From Cristatella mucedo (lineage: Eukaryota > Bryozoa > Phylactolaemata > Cristatellidae), in NCBI GenBank assembly GCA_009760855.2, contig WPIO01000527.1, forward strand, positions 1 to 30,691: DNA of 30,691 bases, given 5' to 3'. Shown one piece after another: positions 10,746 to 22,284 of the stretch; the first letter of the stretch is position 1, and each line of letters begins with the position of its first letter. The notes under the pieces were generated by a model. That model had not been told where the DNA came from. It ran no database searches and was given only the letters and a program-made list of their open reading frames with translations. The position numbers and the translations under genes are program-made.

Positions 10746-11815
10746 GGAATATCTAGAAAACTTCAAATCAGCTCCTCCGAGCGTGTACAAGCTGGAAGCA
10801 GATTGCTGCACCTTGTTTCAAGCATTTCGCAGTTTAATAACTCATTTTGCACAGTGTTCGCAGCGGATCGCGGAATATCTAGAAACTTCAAATCAGCTCC
10901 TCCGAGCGTGTACTGGCTGGCAGCAGAGTGCTGCACCTTGTTTCAAGCATTTCGCACTCAAATAACTCATATCGCACGTATTCCCAGCAGATCGCGGAAT
11001 ATCTAGAAACTTCAAATCAGCTCCTCCGAGCGTGTACAAGCTGGCAGCAGATTGCTGCACCTTGTTTCAAGCATTTCGCAGTTTAATAACTCATTTTGCA
11101 CGTGTTTGCAGCAGATCGCGGAATATCTAGAAACTTTAAATCTGCTCGTCGGAGCGTGGGCTGGCTGGCAGCAGAGTGCTGCACCTTGTTTGGAGCATTT
11201 CGCACTTGAATAAATCACTTTGCACCAGTTCGCAGCAGATCGCGAAATATCTAGAAACTTCAAATCTGCTCCTCGTAGCGTGTATTGGCTGGTAGCAGAT
11301 TGCTGCACCTTGTTTCAAGCATTCCGCAGTTGAATAACTCATTTTGCACCTGTTCGCAGCAGATCGCGGAATATCTAGAAACCTTAAATCTGCTCGTTGG
11401 AGCGTGGGCTGGCTGGCAGCAGAGTGCTGCAACTCGTTTTAAGCATTTCGCACTTGAAAAGCTCATTTCGCACAAGTTCGCAGCGGATCGCGGAACATCT
11501 AGAAACTTCAAATCTGCATGTCTAAGCGTTTGCTGGCTGAAAGAAGAGTGGGGCACCTTGTTGCAAGCATTTCGCAGTTGAATAACTCATTTTGCACCTG
11601 TTCGCAGCAGATCGCGGAATATCTAGAAACTTCAAATCTGCTCGTTGGAGTGTGTGCTGGCGGGCAGCAGAGTGCTGCACCTTGTTTTAAGCATTTCGCA
11701 ATTCAAAACACTCACTTCGCACGAGTTTGCAGCGTATAGCGGAATATCTAGAAGCGTCAAATCTGCATGTCGAACGTGTGCTGGCTGGGCAGCAGAGTGC
11801 TGCACCTTGCTTTAA

Positions 11816-11860
11816 ATATTTCGCACTTGAATAACGCACCTTGTTTCAAGCATTTCGCAG
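11816..11860 (+). repeat. Recombination junction: truncated E monomer fused to J/K end
   Basis: The E monomer begins (ATTTCGCACTTGAATAAC) and at about 11835 jumps to GCACCTTGTTTCAAG, the last 15 bp of a J-type unit, followed by a K monomer with GTTGAATTAATCA. Only about 20 bp of E survives. The break follows TTGAATAA, matching the position of the junction near 8844. Confidence 0.78.
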
Positions 11861-12344
11861 TTGAATTAATCATTTTGCACCTGTTCGCTGCAGATCGCGG
11901 AATATCTAGAAACTTTAAATCTGCTAGGTGGTGTGTAGGCTGGCTGGCAGTAGAGTGCTGCACCTCGTTTCAAGCATTTCGCACTTAAATAGCTCATTTC
12001 GAACGTGTTCACTGATATCGCGGAATATTTAAAAACTTCAAATCTGCTCGTCGGAGTGTGAGCTGGCTGGCAGCAGAGTGCTGCACCTCGTTTTAAGCAT
12101 TTCGCACTTGAATAACTCATTTCGCATTAGTTCGCAGCGGAACGCTGAACATCTAGAAACTTCAAATCTGCATGTCGAAGCGTTTGCTGGCTGGCAGCAG
12201 AGTGCTGCACCTTGTTTCAAGCATTTCGCACTTAAATAACTCATTTCGCACAAGTTCGCTGCAGATCGCGTAATATCCAGAAACTTTAAATCTGCTCGTT
12301 GGAGCGTGGGCTGGCTGGCAGCAGAGTGCTGCACCTCGTTTTAA

Positions 12345-13337
12345 GCATTTCGCACTTGAATAACTCATTTCGCACGAGTTCGCAGCAGATCGCCGAATGT
12401 CTAGCAACTTCAAATCAGCATGTCAAAGCGTACGCTGGCTGGCAGCAGAGTGCTGCACCTTGTTTCAAGCATTTCGAACTCGTATAACAGACTTCGGACG
12501 ATGTCGCAGCAGATCGTGGAAGATCTATAAACTTCTAATCTGCTTTTCGGAGCGTGCGGCAGCTGGCACCAGAGTGCTGCAGCTTGTTTCGAGAATTGGC
12601 ACTCGAATAACAAATTCCTCACGAGTTAGCAGCAGATCACGGAATATCTAGAAACTTCAAATCTGCATGTCGAAGCGTTTGCTGGCTGGCAGCAGAGTGC
12701 CACACCTTGTTTCAAGCATTTCGCACTCGAATAACTAATTTCGCACGAGTTCGCAGCAGATCGCAAAATATCCAGAAACTTCAAATCTGCTCTTCGGAGC
12801 GTGCGGTAGCTGGCAGTAGAGTGCTGCACCTTGTTTCAAGCATTTCGCACTCAAATAACTCATTTCGCACGTATTCCTAGCAGATCGCGGAATATCTAGA
12901 AACTTCAAATCAGCTCCTCCGAGCGTGTACAAGCTGGAAGCAGATTTGCTGCACCTTGTTTCAAGCATTTCGCAGTTTAATAACTCATTTTGCACAGTGT
13001 TCGCAGCAGATCGCGGAATATCTAGAAACTTCAAATCAGCTCCTCCGAGCGTGTACTGGCTGGCAGCAGAGTGCTGCACCTTGTTTTAAGCATTTCGCAC
13101 TCAAATAACTCATTTCGCACGTATTCCCAGCAGATCGCGGAATATCTAGAAACTTCAAATCAGCTCCTCCGAGCGTGTACAAGCTGGCAGCAGATTGCTG
13201 CACCTTGTTTCAAGCATTTCGCAGTTTAATAACTCATTTTGCACGTGTTCGCAGCAGATCGCGGAATATCTAGAAACTTTAAATCTGCTCGTTGGAGCGT
13301 GGGCTGGCTGGCAGCAGAGTGCTGCACCTTGTTTGGA
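12345..13337 (+). repeat. HOR-2 copy 4, partial: first eight monomers
   Basis: P L M Q and the CTCCTCCGAGCGTGTAC block repeat copy 3 at a constant offset of 2143 bp up to 13337. At the monomer starting at 13338 the subtype order departs from copy 3. The monomer at about 12840 is left-type here, whereas its counterpart in copy 3 carries a right-type patch. Confidence 0.78.
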
Positions 13338-16300
13338 GCATTTCGCACTTGAATAAATCACTTTGCACCAGTTCGCAGCAAATCGCGGAATATCCAGAAA
13401 CTTAAAATCTTCTATTCGGAGAGTGAGGTTGCCGGAAGTAGAGTGCTGCACCTTGTTTCAAGCATTATGCACTCAAATAACTCATTTTGCACGGGTTCGC
13501 AGCAGATCGAGGAATATCTAGGAACTTTAAATCTGCTTGTCGGAGCATATGCTGGCTTGCAGCTGAGTGCTGCACCTTGTTTTCAGCATTTCGCACTCGA
13601 ATAACATACTTCTCACGAGTTCGCAGCAGATCGCGGAAGATCTATGATCTTTAAATCTGCTCGTCGGAGCGTGCGGTGGCATGCAGCAGAGTGCTGCACT
13701 TTGCTTTAAGCATTTCGCACTTGAATAACTCATTTTTCACGAGTTTTAAGCAGATCACAAAATATTTAGAAACTTCAAATCTGCATTTCGGAGCATGCAG
13801 TAGCTGGCACTAAAGAGCTGCTCCTTGTTTCGAGATTCGGCACTCAAATAACAAATTCCGCACGAGTTCGCAGCAGATCACGGAATATCTATAAACGTCA
13901 AATCTGCATGTCGAAGCGTTTGCTGGCTGGCAGCAGAGTGCTGCACCTTGTTTCAAGCATTTCGCACTCAAAAAACTCATTTCGCACGTGTTACCAGCAG
14001 ATCGCGGAATATCTAGAAACTTCAAATCTCCTCGTTAGAGTGTCTGCTGGCGGGCAGCAGAGTGCTGCAACTTGTTTTGAGCATTTCGCAAGTGAAAAAC
14101 TCATTTCGCACGAGTTCGCAGCAGATCGCGGAATATCTAGAAACTTCTAATCTTCTCGTTGGAGTGTGTGCTGGCGGGCAGCAGAGTGCTGCACCTTGTT
14201 TTAAGCATTTCGCAATTCAATAACTCACTTCGCATGAGTTTGCAGCATATAGCGGAATATCTAGAAACTTTAAATCTGCTTGTCGAACGTGTGCTGGCTG
14301 GCAGGTGAGTGCTGCACCTTGCTTTAAACATTTCGCACTTGAATAATCATTTTGCACCAGTTCGCAGCTATTCGCGGAATATCCAGAAACTTCAAATCTG
14401 CTCATAGCAGCGAGCGGTAGCTGGCTGTAGAGTGCTGCACCTTGTTTCAAGCATTTCGCACTTAAATAACTCATTTCGCACCTGTTCGCAGCAGATCGCT
14501 GAACATCTAGAAACTTCAAATCTGCATGTGAAAGCGTTTGCTGGCTCAAAGAAGAGTGCTGCACCTTGTTGCAAGCATTGCACAGTTAAATAACTCATTT
14601 TGCACCTGTTCGCAGCGGATCGCTGATCATCTAGAAACTTCAAATCTGCATGTCAAAGCGTTTGCTGGCTGAAAGAAGAGTGCTGCACCTTGTTGCAAGC
14701 ATTTCGCAGTTGAATAACTCATTTCGCACAGGTTTGCAGCATATAGCGGAGTATCTAGAAACTTCAAATCTGCATGTCGAAGCGTTTGCTGGCTGGCAGC
14801 AGAGTGCTGCACCTTGTTTTAAGCGTTTCGCACTTGAATAAGTAATTTCGCACGAGTTTGCAGCAGATCGTGGAATATCCAGAAACTTCAAATCTGCTCT
14901 TCCGAGCGTGCTGTAGCTGGCAGTAGAGTGCAGCACCTGTTTCAAGCATTTCGCACTCAAATAACTTATTTCGCACGAGTTCGCAGCAGATCGCGAAATA
15001 TCTAGTAACTTCAAATCTGCTCCTCGTAGCGTATACTGGCTGGTAGCAGATTGCTGCACCTTGTTTCAAGCATTTCGCAGTTGAATAACTCATTTTGCAC
15101 CTGTTCGCAGAAGATCGCGGAATATCTAGAAACCTTAAATCTGCTCGTTGGAGCGTGGGCTGGCTGGCAGCAGAGTGCTGCAACTCGTTTCAAGCAGTTC
15201 GCACTTCAATAACTCATTTCGCACGAGTTCGCAGCGGAACGCTGAACATCTAGAAACTTCAAATCTGCATGTCGAAGCATTTTACTAGCTGGGAGCAGAG
15301 TGCTGCACCTTGCGCTTTAAGCATTTCGGACTGGAATAACTCATTTTGGACGAGTTCGCAGCAAATCGCGGAATATCTAGAAACTTCAAATCTGCATGTC
15401 GAAGCGTTTGCTGGGCTGGCAGCAGAGTGCTGCACCTTGCTTTAAGCATTTTCGCACTTGAATAACTCATTTTGCACGAGTTTAAAGCAGATCACGAAAA
15501 ATACAGAAAACTTCAAAAGCTTTTCGTAGCGTTAACTGGCTGGCAGCAGAGTGCTACACCTTGTTTTAAGCATTTCGCACTTGAAAAAACTCATTTCGCA
15601 CGTGTTTGCAGCAGATCGCGGAATATCTAGAAACTTCAAATCTGCTTGTCGAACGTGTGCTGGCTGGCAGCAGAGTGCTGCACCTTGCTTTAAGCATTTC
15701 GCACTTGAATAAATTACTTTGCACCAGTTCGCAGCAAATCGCGGAATATCCAGAAACTTCAAATCTAGTATTCGGATCGTGCGGTAGCCGGAAGTAGAGT
15801 GCTGCACCTCGTTTCAAGCATTTCTCACTCAAAAAACTCATTTTTGCACGTGTTCGCAGCAGATCGAGGAATATCTAGAAACTTCTAATCTGCTTGTCGG
15901 AGCGTATGCTGGCTGGCAACAGAGTGCTGCACCTTGTTTCAAGCATTTCGCACTTGAATAACTCATTTCGCACGAGTTCGCTGCAGATCGCGAAATATCC
16001 AGAAACTTTAAATCTGCTCGTTGGAGCGTGGGCTGGCTGGCAGCAGAGTGCTGGAACTCGTTTTAAGCATTTCGCACTTGAAAAGCTCATCATTTCGCAC
16101 AAGTTCGCAGCGGATAGCAGAACATCTAGAAACTTCAAATCTGCATGTCTAAGCGTTTGCTGGCTGAAAGAAGAGTGGGGCACCTTGTTGCAAGCATTTC
16201 GCAGTTGAATAACTCATTTTGCACCTGTTCGCAGCAGATCGCGGAATATCTAGAAACTTCAAATCTGCTCGTTGGAGTGTGTGCTGGCGGGGCAGCAGAG

Positions 16301-18450
16301 TGCTGCACCTTGTTTTAAGCATTTCGCAATTCAAACACTCACTTCGCACGAGTTTGCAGCATATAGCGGAATATCTAGAAACTTCAAATCTGCTTGTCGA
16401 ACGTGTGCTGGCTGGCAGGAGAGTGCTGCACCTTGCTTTTTAAACATTTCGCACTTGAATAACTCATTTTGCACCAGTTCGCAGCAAATCGCGGAATATC
16501 CAGAAACTTCAAACTGCTCATAGCAGCGAGCTGTAGCTGGCAGTAGAGTGCTGCCACCTAGTTTTAAGCATTTCGCACTCAAGTAACTTATTTCGCACTT
16601 TATTCGCAGCAGATCGCGGAATATCTGGAAACTTCAAATCTGCTCCTCGGTGCGTGTACTGGCTGGTAGCAGATTGCTGCACCTTGTTTCAGCATTTCGC
16701 AGTTGAATAACTTATTTGCACCTGTTCGCTGCAGATCGCGGAATATCTAGAAACTTAAAATCTGCTAGTTGGAGCGTAGGCTGGCTGGCAGTAGAGTGCT
16801 GCACCTCGTTTCAAGCATTTCGCACTTGAATAAACTCATTTCGCACGAGTTCGCAGCGGAACGCTGAACATCTCTAGAAACTTCAAATCTGCTTGTCGAA
16901 TGTGTGTGCTGGCTGGCAGCAGAGTGCTGCACCTCGCTTTAAGCATTTCGCACTTGAATAACTCTTTTTGCACCAGTTCGCAGCAAATCGCGGAATATCC
17001 AGAAACTTCAAAATCTAGTATTCGGATCGTGCGGTAGCCGGAAGTAGAGTGCTGCACCTCGTTTTCAAGCGTTTTCTCACTCAAAAAAAACTCATTTTGC
17101 ACGTGTTCGCAGCAGATCGAGGAATATCTAGAAAACTTCTAATCTGCTTGTCGGAGCGTATGCTGGCTGGCAACAGAGTGCTGCACCTTGTTTTCAGCAT
17201 TTCGCACTCGAATAACACACTTCTCACGAGTTCGCAGCAGATCTCGGAAGGTCAATAAACTTCAAATCTGCTTTTCGGAGCGTGCGGCAGCTGGCAACAG
17301 AATGCTGCAGCTTGTTTCGAGAATTGGCACTCGAATAACAAATTCCGCACGAGTTTGCAGCAGATTACGGAATATCTAGAAACTTCAAATCTGCTATTCG
17401 GAGCGTGCGGTAGCCGGAAGTAGAGTGCTGCACCTCGTTTCAAGCATTTCGCACTCGAATAACTCATTTCGCACGTGTTACCAGCATATCGCGGAATATC
17501 TAGAAACTTCAAATCTCCTCGTTGGAGGGTCTTCTGGCGGGCAGCAGAGAGTGCTGCAACTTGTTTTGAGCATTTCGCAAGTGAAAAACTCATTTCGCAC
17601 GAGTTTGCAGCAGATCGCGGAATATCTAGAAACTTCCAATCTTCTCGTTGGAGTGTGTGCTGGCGGGCAGCAGAGTGCTGCACCTTGTTTTAAGCATTTC
17701 GCAATTCAATAACTCACTTCGCACGAGGTTGCAGCATATAGCGGAATATCTCGAAACTTCAAATCTGCTTGTCGAACGTGTGCTGGCTGGCAGGTGAGTG
17801 CTGGCCCTGCACTTTGCTTTAAAACATTTCGCACTTGAATAACTAATTTTGCACCAGTTTCCCAGCTAATCGCGGAATATCCAGAAAACTTCAAATCTGC
17901 TCATAGCAGCGAGCGGTAGCTGGGCTGTAGAGTGCTGCACCTTGTTTCAAGCATTTCGCACTTAAATAACTCATTTCGCACCTGTTCGCAGCGGATTGCT
18001 GAACATCTAGAAACTTCAAATCTGCATGTCAAGCGTTTGCTGGCTCAAAGAAGAGTGCTGCACCTTGTTGCAAGCATTTCGCAGTTAAATAACTCATTTC
18101 GCACAGGTTTGCAGCATATAGCGGAATATATAGAAACTCCAAATCTGCTTGTCGAACGTGTGCTGGCTGGCAGGAGAGTGCTGCACCTTGCTTTAAACAT
18201 TTCGCACTTGAATAACTCTTTTTTTGCACCAGTTCGCAGCAAATCGCGGAATATCCAGAAACTTCAAAACTGTGCTCATAGCAGCGAGCGGTAGCTGGCA
18301 GTAGAGTGCTGCACCTCGTTTCAAGCATTAGGCACTCAAATAGCTCATTTCGAACATGGTTCACAGCAGATCGCGTAATATCCAGAAACTTTAAATCTGC
18401 TCTGTTGGAGCGTGGGCTGGCTGGCAGCAGAGTGCTAAACCTCGTTTTAA
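13338..18450 (+). repeat. Mosaic left-domain segment without a clean HOR
   Basis: About 41 monomers in an order not matching either HOR along its whole length. Recognisable runs include I F G, U- and M-like, N O D E at about 13957-14448, and two successive B-like units at about 14449-14697 (GAAGAGTGCTGC in place of GAAGAGTGGGGC). U V I F A B C D E J K follows at about 15445-16815, comparable to 6089-7577 but with A replacing the first J K pair. A second L M N O D E B run lies at about 17190-18070. The N-to-B run is repeated at an offset near 3487 bp (GTGTTACCAGCA at 13988 and 17475). No unique sequence is inserted. Confidence 0.75.
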
Positions 18451-20594
18451 GCATTTCGCACTTGAGTAACTCATTTTCGCACGAGTTCGCAGCAGATCGC
18501 GGAATGTCTAGCTACTTTTCAAATCAGCATGTCAAAGCGTACTCTGGCTGGCAGCAGAGTGCTGCACCTTGTTTCAAGCATTTCGCACTCGAATAACAGA
18601 CTTCACACGATGTCGCAGCAGATCGTGGAAGATCTATAAACTTTAAATCTGCTTTCGGAGCGTGCGGCAGCTGGGCACCAGAGTGCTGCAGCTTGTTTCG
18701 AGAATTGGCACTCGAATAACAAATTCCGCACGAGTTAGCACAAGATCACGGTAATATCTAGAAACTTCAATCTGCATGTCGAAGCGTGAGCTGGCTGGTA
18801 GCAGAGTGCTGCAACTTGTTCAAAGCATTTCGCACTCGAATAACTCATTTCGCACGAGTTCGCGGCAGATCGCTAAATATCCCGAAACTTCAAATCTGGC
18901 TCTTCGGAGCGTGTGGTAGCTGGCAGTAGAGTGCTGCACCTTGTTTCAAACATTTCGCACTCAACTAACTCATTTCGCACGTATTCCCAGCAGATCGCGG
19001 AATATCTAGAAACTTCAAATCTGCTATTTGGAGGGTGCGGTAGCCGGAAGTAGAGTGCTGCACCTTTGTTTCAAGCATTTCGCACTCACAAATAACTCAT
19101 TTCGCACGTGTTGGCAGCAGATCGCAGAATATCTAGAAACTTCAAAATCTGCCCATTGGAGTGTGTTCTGGCTGGCAGCAGAGTGCTGCACCTTGTTTTG
19201 AGCATTTCGCACTGGAATAACTCATTTTGCACGAGTTCGCAGCAAATCGCGGAATATGTAGAAACTTCAAATCTGCATGTCGAAGCGTTTGCTGGCTGGC
19301 AGCAGAGTGCTGCACCTTGCTTGAAGCATTTCGCACTTAAATAACTCACTTTGCATTTTGCGAGTTTAAAGCAGATCACGGAATATACAGAAAACTTCAG
19401 AAGCTTTTCGGAGCGTTAACTGGCTGGGCAGCAGAGTGCTACAACCTTGTTTTAAGCATTTCGCAGTTGAAAAACTCATTTTGCACGTGTTCGCAGCAGA
19501 TCGCGGAATATCTACAAACTTCGAATCTGCTTGTCGAACGTTTGCTGGCTGGCAGCAGAGTGCTGCACCTTGCTTTAAGCATTTCGCACTGAAGATAATA
19601 AATTACTTTGCACCAGTTCGCAGCAAATCGCGGAATATCCAGGAACTTCAAATCTAGTATTCGGAGCAGTGCGGTAGCCGGAAGCAGAGTGCAGGCACCT
19701 CGTTTCAAGCATTTCATTTCTCACTCAAAAAACTCATTTTGCACGTGTTCGCAGCAGATCGAGGAATATCTAGAAACTTCTAATCTGCTTGTCGGAGCGT
19801 ATGCTGGCTGGCAACAGAGTGCTGCACCTGTTTTCAGCATTTCGCACTCGAATAACACACTTCTCACGAGTTCGCAGCAGATCGGAATGTGAAGATCTAT
19901 GAACTTTAAATCGGCTCGTCGGAGCCTGCGGTGGCTGGCAGCAGAGTGTGCTGCACCTTGTTTCAAGCGTTTGGCACTCGAATAACTAATTCGCACGACG
20001 AGTTCGCAGCAGATCGCAAAATATCCAGAAACGTCAAATCTGCTCTTCGGAGCGTGCAGTAGCTGGCAGTGGAGTGCTGCACCTTGTTTCAAGCATTTCG
20101 CACGTCAAATAACTCATTTCGCACGTATTCCCAGCAGATCGCGGAATATCTAGAAACTTCAAATCAGCTCCTCCGAGCGTGTACAAGCTGGAAGCAGATT
20201 GCTGCACCTTGTTTCAAGCATTTCGCAGTTTGATAACTCATTTTGCACAGTGTTCGCAGCAGATCGCGGAATATCTAGAAACTTCAAATTAGCTCCTCCG
20301 AGCGTGTGTACTGGCTGGCAGCAGAGTGGAGCACCTTGTTTCAAGCATTTCGCACTAAAATAACTCATTTCGCACGTATTCCCAGCAGATCGCGGTATAT
20401 ATCTAGAAACTTCAAATCAGCTCCTCCGACCGTGTACAAGCTGGCAGCAGATTGCTGCACCTTGTTTCAAGCATTTCGCAGTTTAATAACTCATTTTGCA
20501 CGTGTTCGCAGCAGATCGCGGAATATCTAAAAACTTTAAATCTGCTCGTTGGAGCATGGGCTGGCTGGCAACAGAGTGCTGCACCTTGTTTGGA
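18451..20594 (+). repeat. HOR-2 copy 5, degraded, adjoining the domain boundary
   Basis: The order is P L M Q R S T U V I F G, then Q and the CTCCTCCGAGCGTGTAC block, mixing the two forms of HOR-2 seen in copies 1-2 and copies 3-4. P is marked by GGAATGTCTAGCTAC and CATGTCAAAGCGTACTC at 18501-18545. Small insertions are unusually frequent here, for example GCACGACGAGTTC near 19992 and CGGTATATATCTAG near 20394. The T monomer at about 19201 carries GCAAATCGCGGAATATGTAG, the same word as early right-domain monomers. Confidence 0.77.
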
Positions 20595-20720
20595 GCATTT
20601 CGCACTTAATATATCACGTTTCGCACGAGTTCGCAGCAGATCGCGGAATATCTAGAAACTTCAAAATCTCTATGTCGGAGCGTGCGCTGACTGGCAGCAG
20701 AGTGCTGCACCATGTTTAAA
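20595..20720 (+). repeat. Hybrid monomer at the left/right domain boundary (126 bp)
   Basis: The monomer starts after a left-type ending (CACCTTGTTTGGA). It has an unusual CACTTAATATATCACG, then the right-type CACGTTTCGCACGAG, then the left-type TTCGCAGCAGATCG and ATATCTAGAAAC. It ends with the right-type GTCGGAGCGTGCGCTGACTGG and CACCATGTTTAAA. Everything after it is right-type. The change from one family to the other is therefore completed within about one monomer, through an interleaved hybrid. Confidence 0.85.
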
Positions 20721-21404
20721 GCATTTCGCACGTAAATAACACGTTTCGCACGAGTTCGCACCAGATCACGGAATATGTAGAAACTTCAAATCTGCATGTC
20801 GGAGCGTGCGCTGACTGGCAGCAGAGTGCTGCACCATGTTTAAAGCATTTCGCACGTAAATAACACGTTTCGCACGAGTTCGCAGCAGATCGCAAAATAT
20901 CTAGAAACTTCAAATCTGCATGTCGGAGCGTGTGGTGGCTGGCAGCAGAGTGCTGCACCATGTTTAAAGCATTTCGCACGTAAATAACACGTTTCGCACG
21001 AGTTCGCACCAGATCGCGGAATATGTAGAAACTTCAAATCTGCTATGTTGGAGGGTGCGGTAGACCGGCAGCAGAGTGCTGCACCTTGTTTAAAGCATTT
21101 CGCACGTAAATAACTCGTTTCGCACGAGTTCGCAGCAGATCGCGGAATATGTAGAAACTTCAAATCTGCATGTCGGAGCGTGCGCTGGCTGGCAGCAGAG
21201 TGCTGCACCATGTTTTGAGCATTTCGCACGTAAATAACACGTTTCGCACGAGTTCGCAGCAAATCGCGGAATATGTAGAAACTTCAAATCTGCATGTCGG
21301 AGCGTGTGCTGGCTGGCAGCAGAGTGCTGCACCATGTTTAAAGCATTTCGCACGTAAATAACACGTTTTGCACGAGTTCGCAGCAGATCGCGGAATATGT
21401 AGAA

Positions 21405-21445
21405 ACTTCAAATCGCTTTTCGGAGCGTTAACTGGCTGGCAGCAG
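21405..21445 (+). repeat. Left-type (subtype U) patch inside the right domain
   Basis: Within an otherwise right-type monomer, the words CGCTTTTCGGAGCGTTAAC and CTGGCTGGCAGCAG replace CTGCATGTCGGAGCG and CTGACTGGCAGCAG. The TTCGGAGCGTTAACTGG word is the signature of subtype U in the left domain (near 6165, 8654 and 19407). The monomer returns to right-type sequence at CACCATGTTTAAA. Confidence 0.8.
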
Positions 21446-21837
21446 AGTGCTGCACCATGTTTAAAGCATTTCGCACGTAAATAACACGTTTTGCACGAGT
21501 TCGCACCAGATCGCGGAATATGTAGAAACTTCAAATCTGCATGTCGGAGCGTGAGCTGACTGGCAGCAGAGTTCGGCACCATGTTTAAAGCATTTCGCAC
21601 GTAAATAACACGTTTCGCACGAGTTCGCACCAAATCGCGGAATATGTAGACACTTCAAATCTGCATGTCGGAGCGTGCGCTGACTGGCAGCAGAGTGCTG
21701 CACTATGTTTAAAGCATTTCGCACGTAAATAACACGTTTCGCACGAGTTCGCACCAGATCGCGGAATGTGTAGACACTTCAAATCTTCATGTCGGAGCGT
21801 GCGCTGACTGGCAGCAGAGTGCTGCACCATGTTCAAA

Positions 21838-21940
21838 GCATTTCGCACGTAAATAACACGTTTCTCACGAGTTCGCACCAGATCGCGGAATGTGTAGAAA
21901 CTCCAAATCTGCATGTCGGAGCGGCCGCGCATGTTTTAAA
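21838..21940 (+). repeat. Truncated 103-bp monomer containing a NotI word
   Basis: The unit is normal up to GCATGTCGGAGCG, then reads GCCGCGCATGTTTTAAA at 21924-21940. Most of the segment that should hold CTGACTGGCAGCAG and the dyad is missing, for a net loss of about 21 bp. The join creates GCGGCCGC (NotI) at 21921-21928. I saw no other NotI word in the window, and this monomer clearly lacks the conserved dyad. Confidence 0.85.
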
Positions 21941-22284
21941 GCATTTCGCACGTAAATAACACGTTTCGCACGAGTTCGCACCAGATCGCGGAATATGTAG
22001 AAACTTCAAATCTGCATGTCGGAGCGTGCGCTGACTGGCAGCAGAGTGCTGCACCATGTTTAAAGCATTTCGCACGTAAATAACACGTTTCGCACGAGTT
22101 CGCACCAGATCGCGGAATATGTAGAAACTTCAAATCTGCATGTCGGAGCGTGCGCTGGACTGGCAGCAGAGTGCTGCACCATGTTTAAAGCATTTCGCAC
22201 GTAAATAACACGTTTCGCACGAGTTCGCACCAGATCGCGGAATATGTAGAAACTTCAAAAATCTGCATGTCGGAGCGTGCGCTG

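Larger units (their letters stand above)
10202..12344 (+). repeat. HOR-2 copy 3, shortened to ~17 monomers (2143 bp)
   Basis: P L M Q match copies 1 and 2. They are then followed by a different block with CAGCTCCTCCGAGCGTGTAC (monomers at about 10697, 10820, 10945 and 11070) in place of R S T U V. The unit continues with an I/J hybrid at 11195, then K B C D, a truncated E joined to K near 11835, and W, H-like and A monomers. The length is 17 monomers plus about 35 bp, and the extra fraction is explained by the partial E monomer. Confidence 0.82.
1..20594 (+). repeat. Left satellite domain: divergent subtypes with higher-order repeats
   Basis: About 166 monomers belong to more than 20 recognisable subtypes that differ clearly from their neighbours but match copies many monomers away. 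This is the definition of higher-order repeat organisation. Family-typical words are CTTGAATAACTCA or CTCAAATAACTCA after the unit start, TTCGCAGCAGATCG in the middle, ATATCTAGAAAC (containing the XbaI word TCTAGA in many but not all subtypes), CTGGCTGGCAGCAG, and CACCTTGTTTCAAG or CACCTCGTTT at the end. The main subtype differences are at monomer positions of about 72-95 and 11-24. There is no gene or non-satellite insertion in the domain. Confidence 0.93.
20721..21940 (+). repeat. Variable left edge of the right domain
   Basis: These first ten monomers are right-type but hold more variants than the core. Examples are CCAGATCACGG near 20763, GCAAAATATCTAGAAAC near 20890 (a left-type XbaI word), GGTAGACCGGCAGC near 21060, TGTTTTGAGC near 21210, and a left-type insertion near 21412. 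Several use TTCGCAGCAGATCG or TTCGCAGCAAATCG in place of TTCGCACCAGATCG. The edge-to-core gradient fits the known behaviour of satellites, where homogenisation is weaker at array margins. Confidence 0.8.

Noticed and set aside
21921-21928. NotI word as proof of a cloning or assembly artefact
   Set aside because: A GC-rich join can arise naturally, and no vector sequence flanks it. I kept it as a finding to be checked instead of calling it an artefact.
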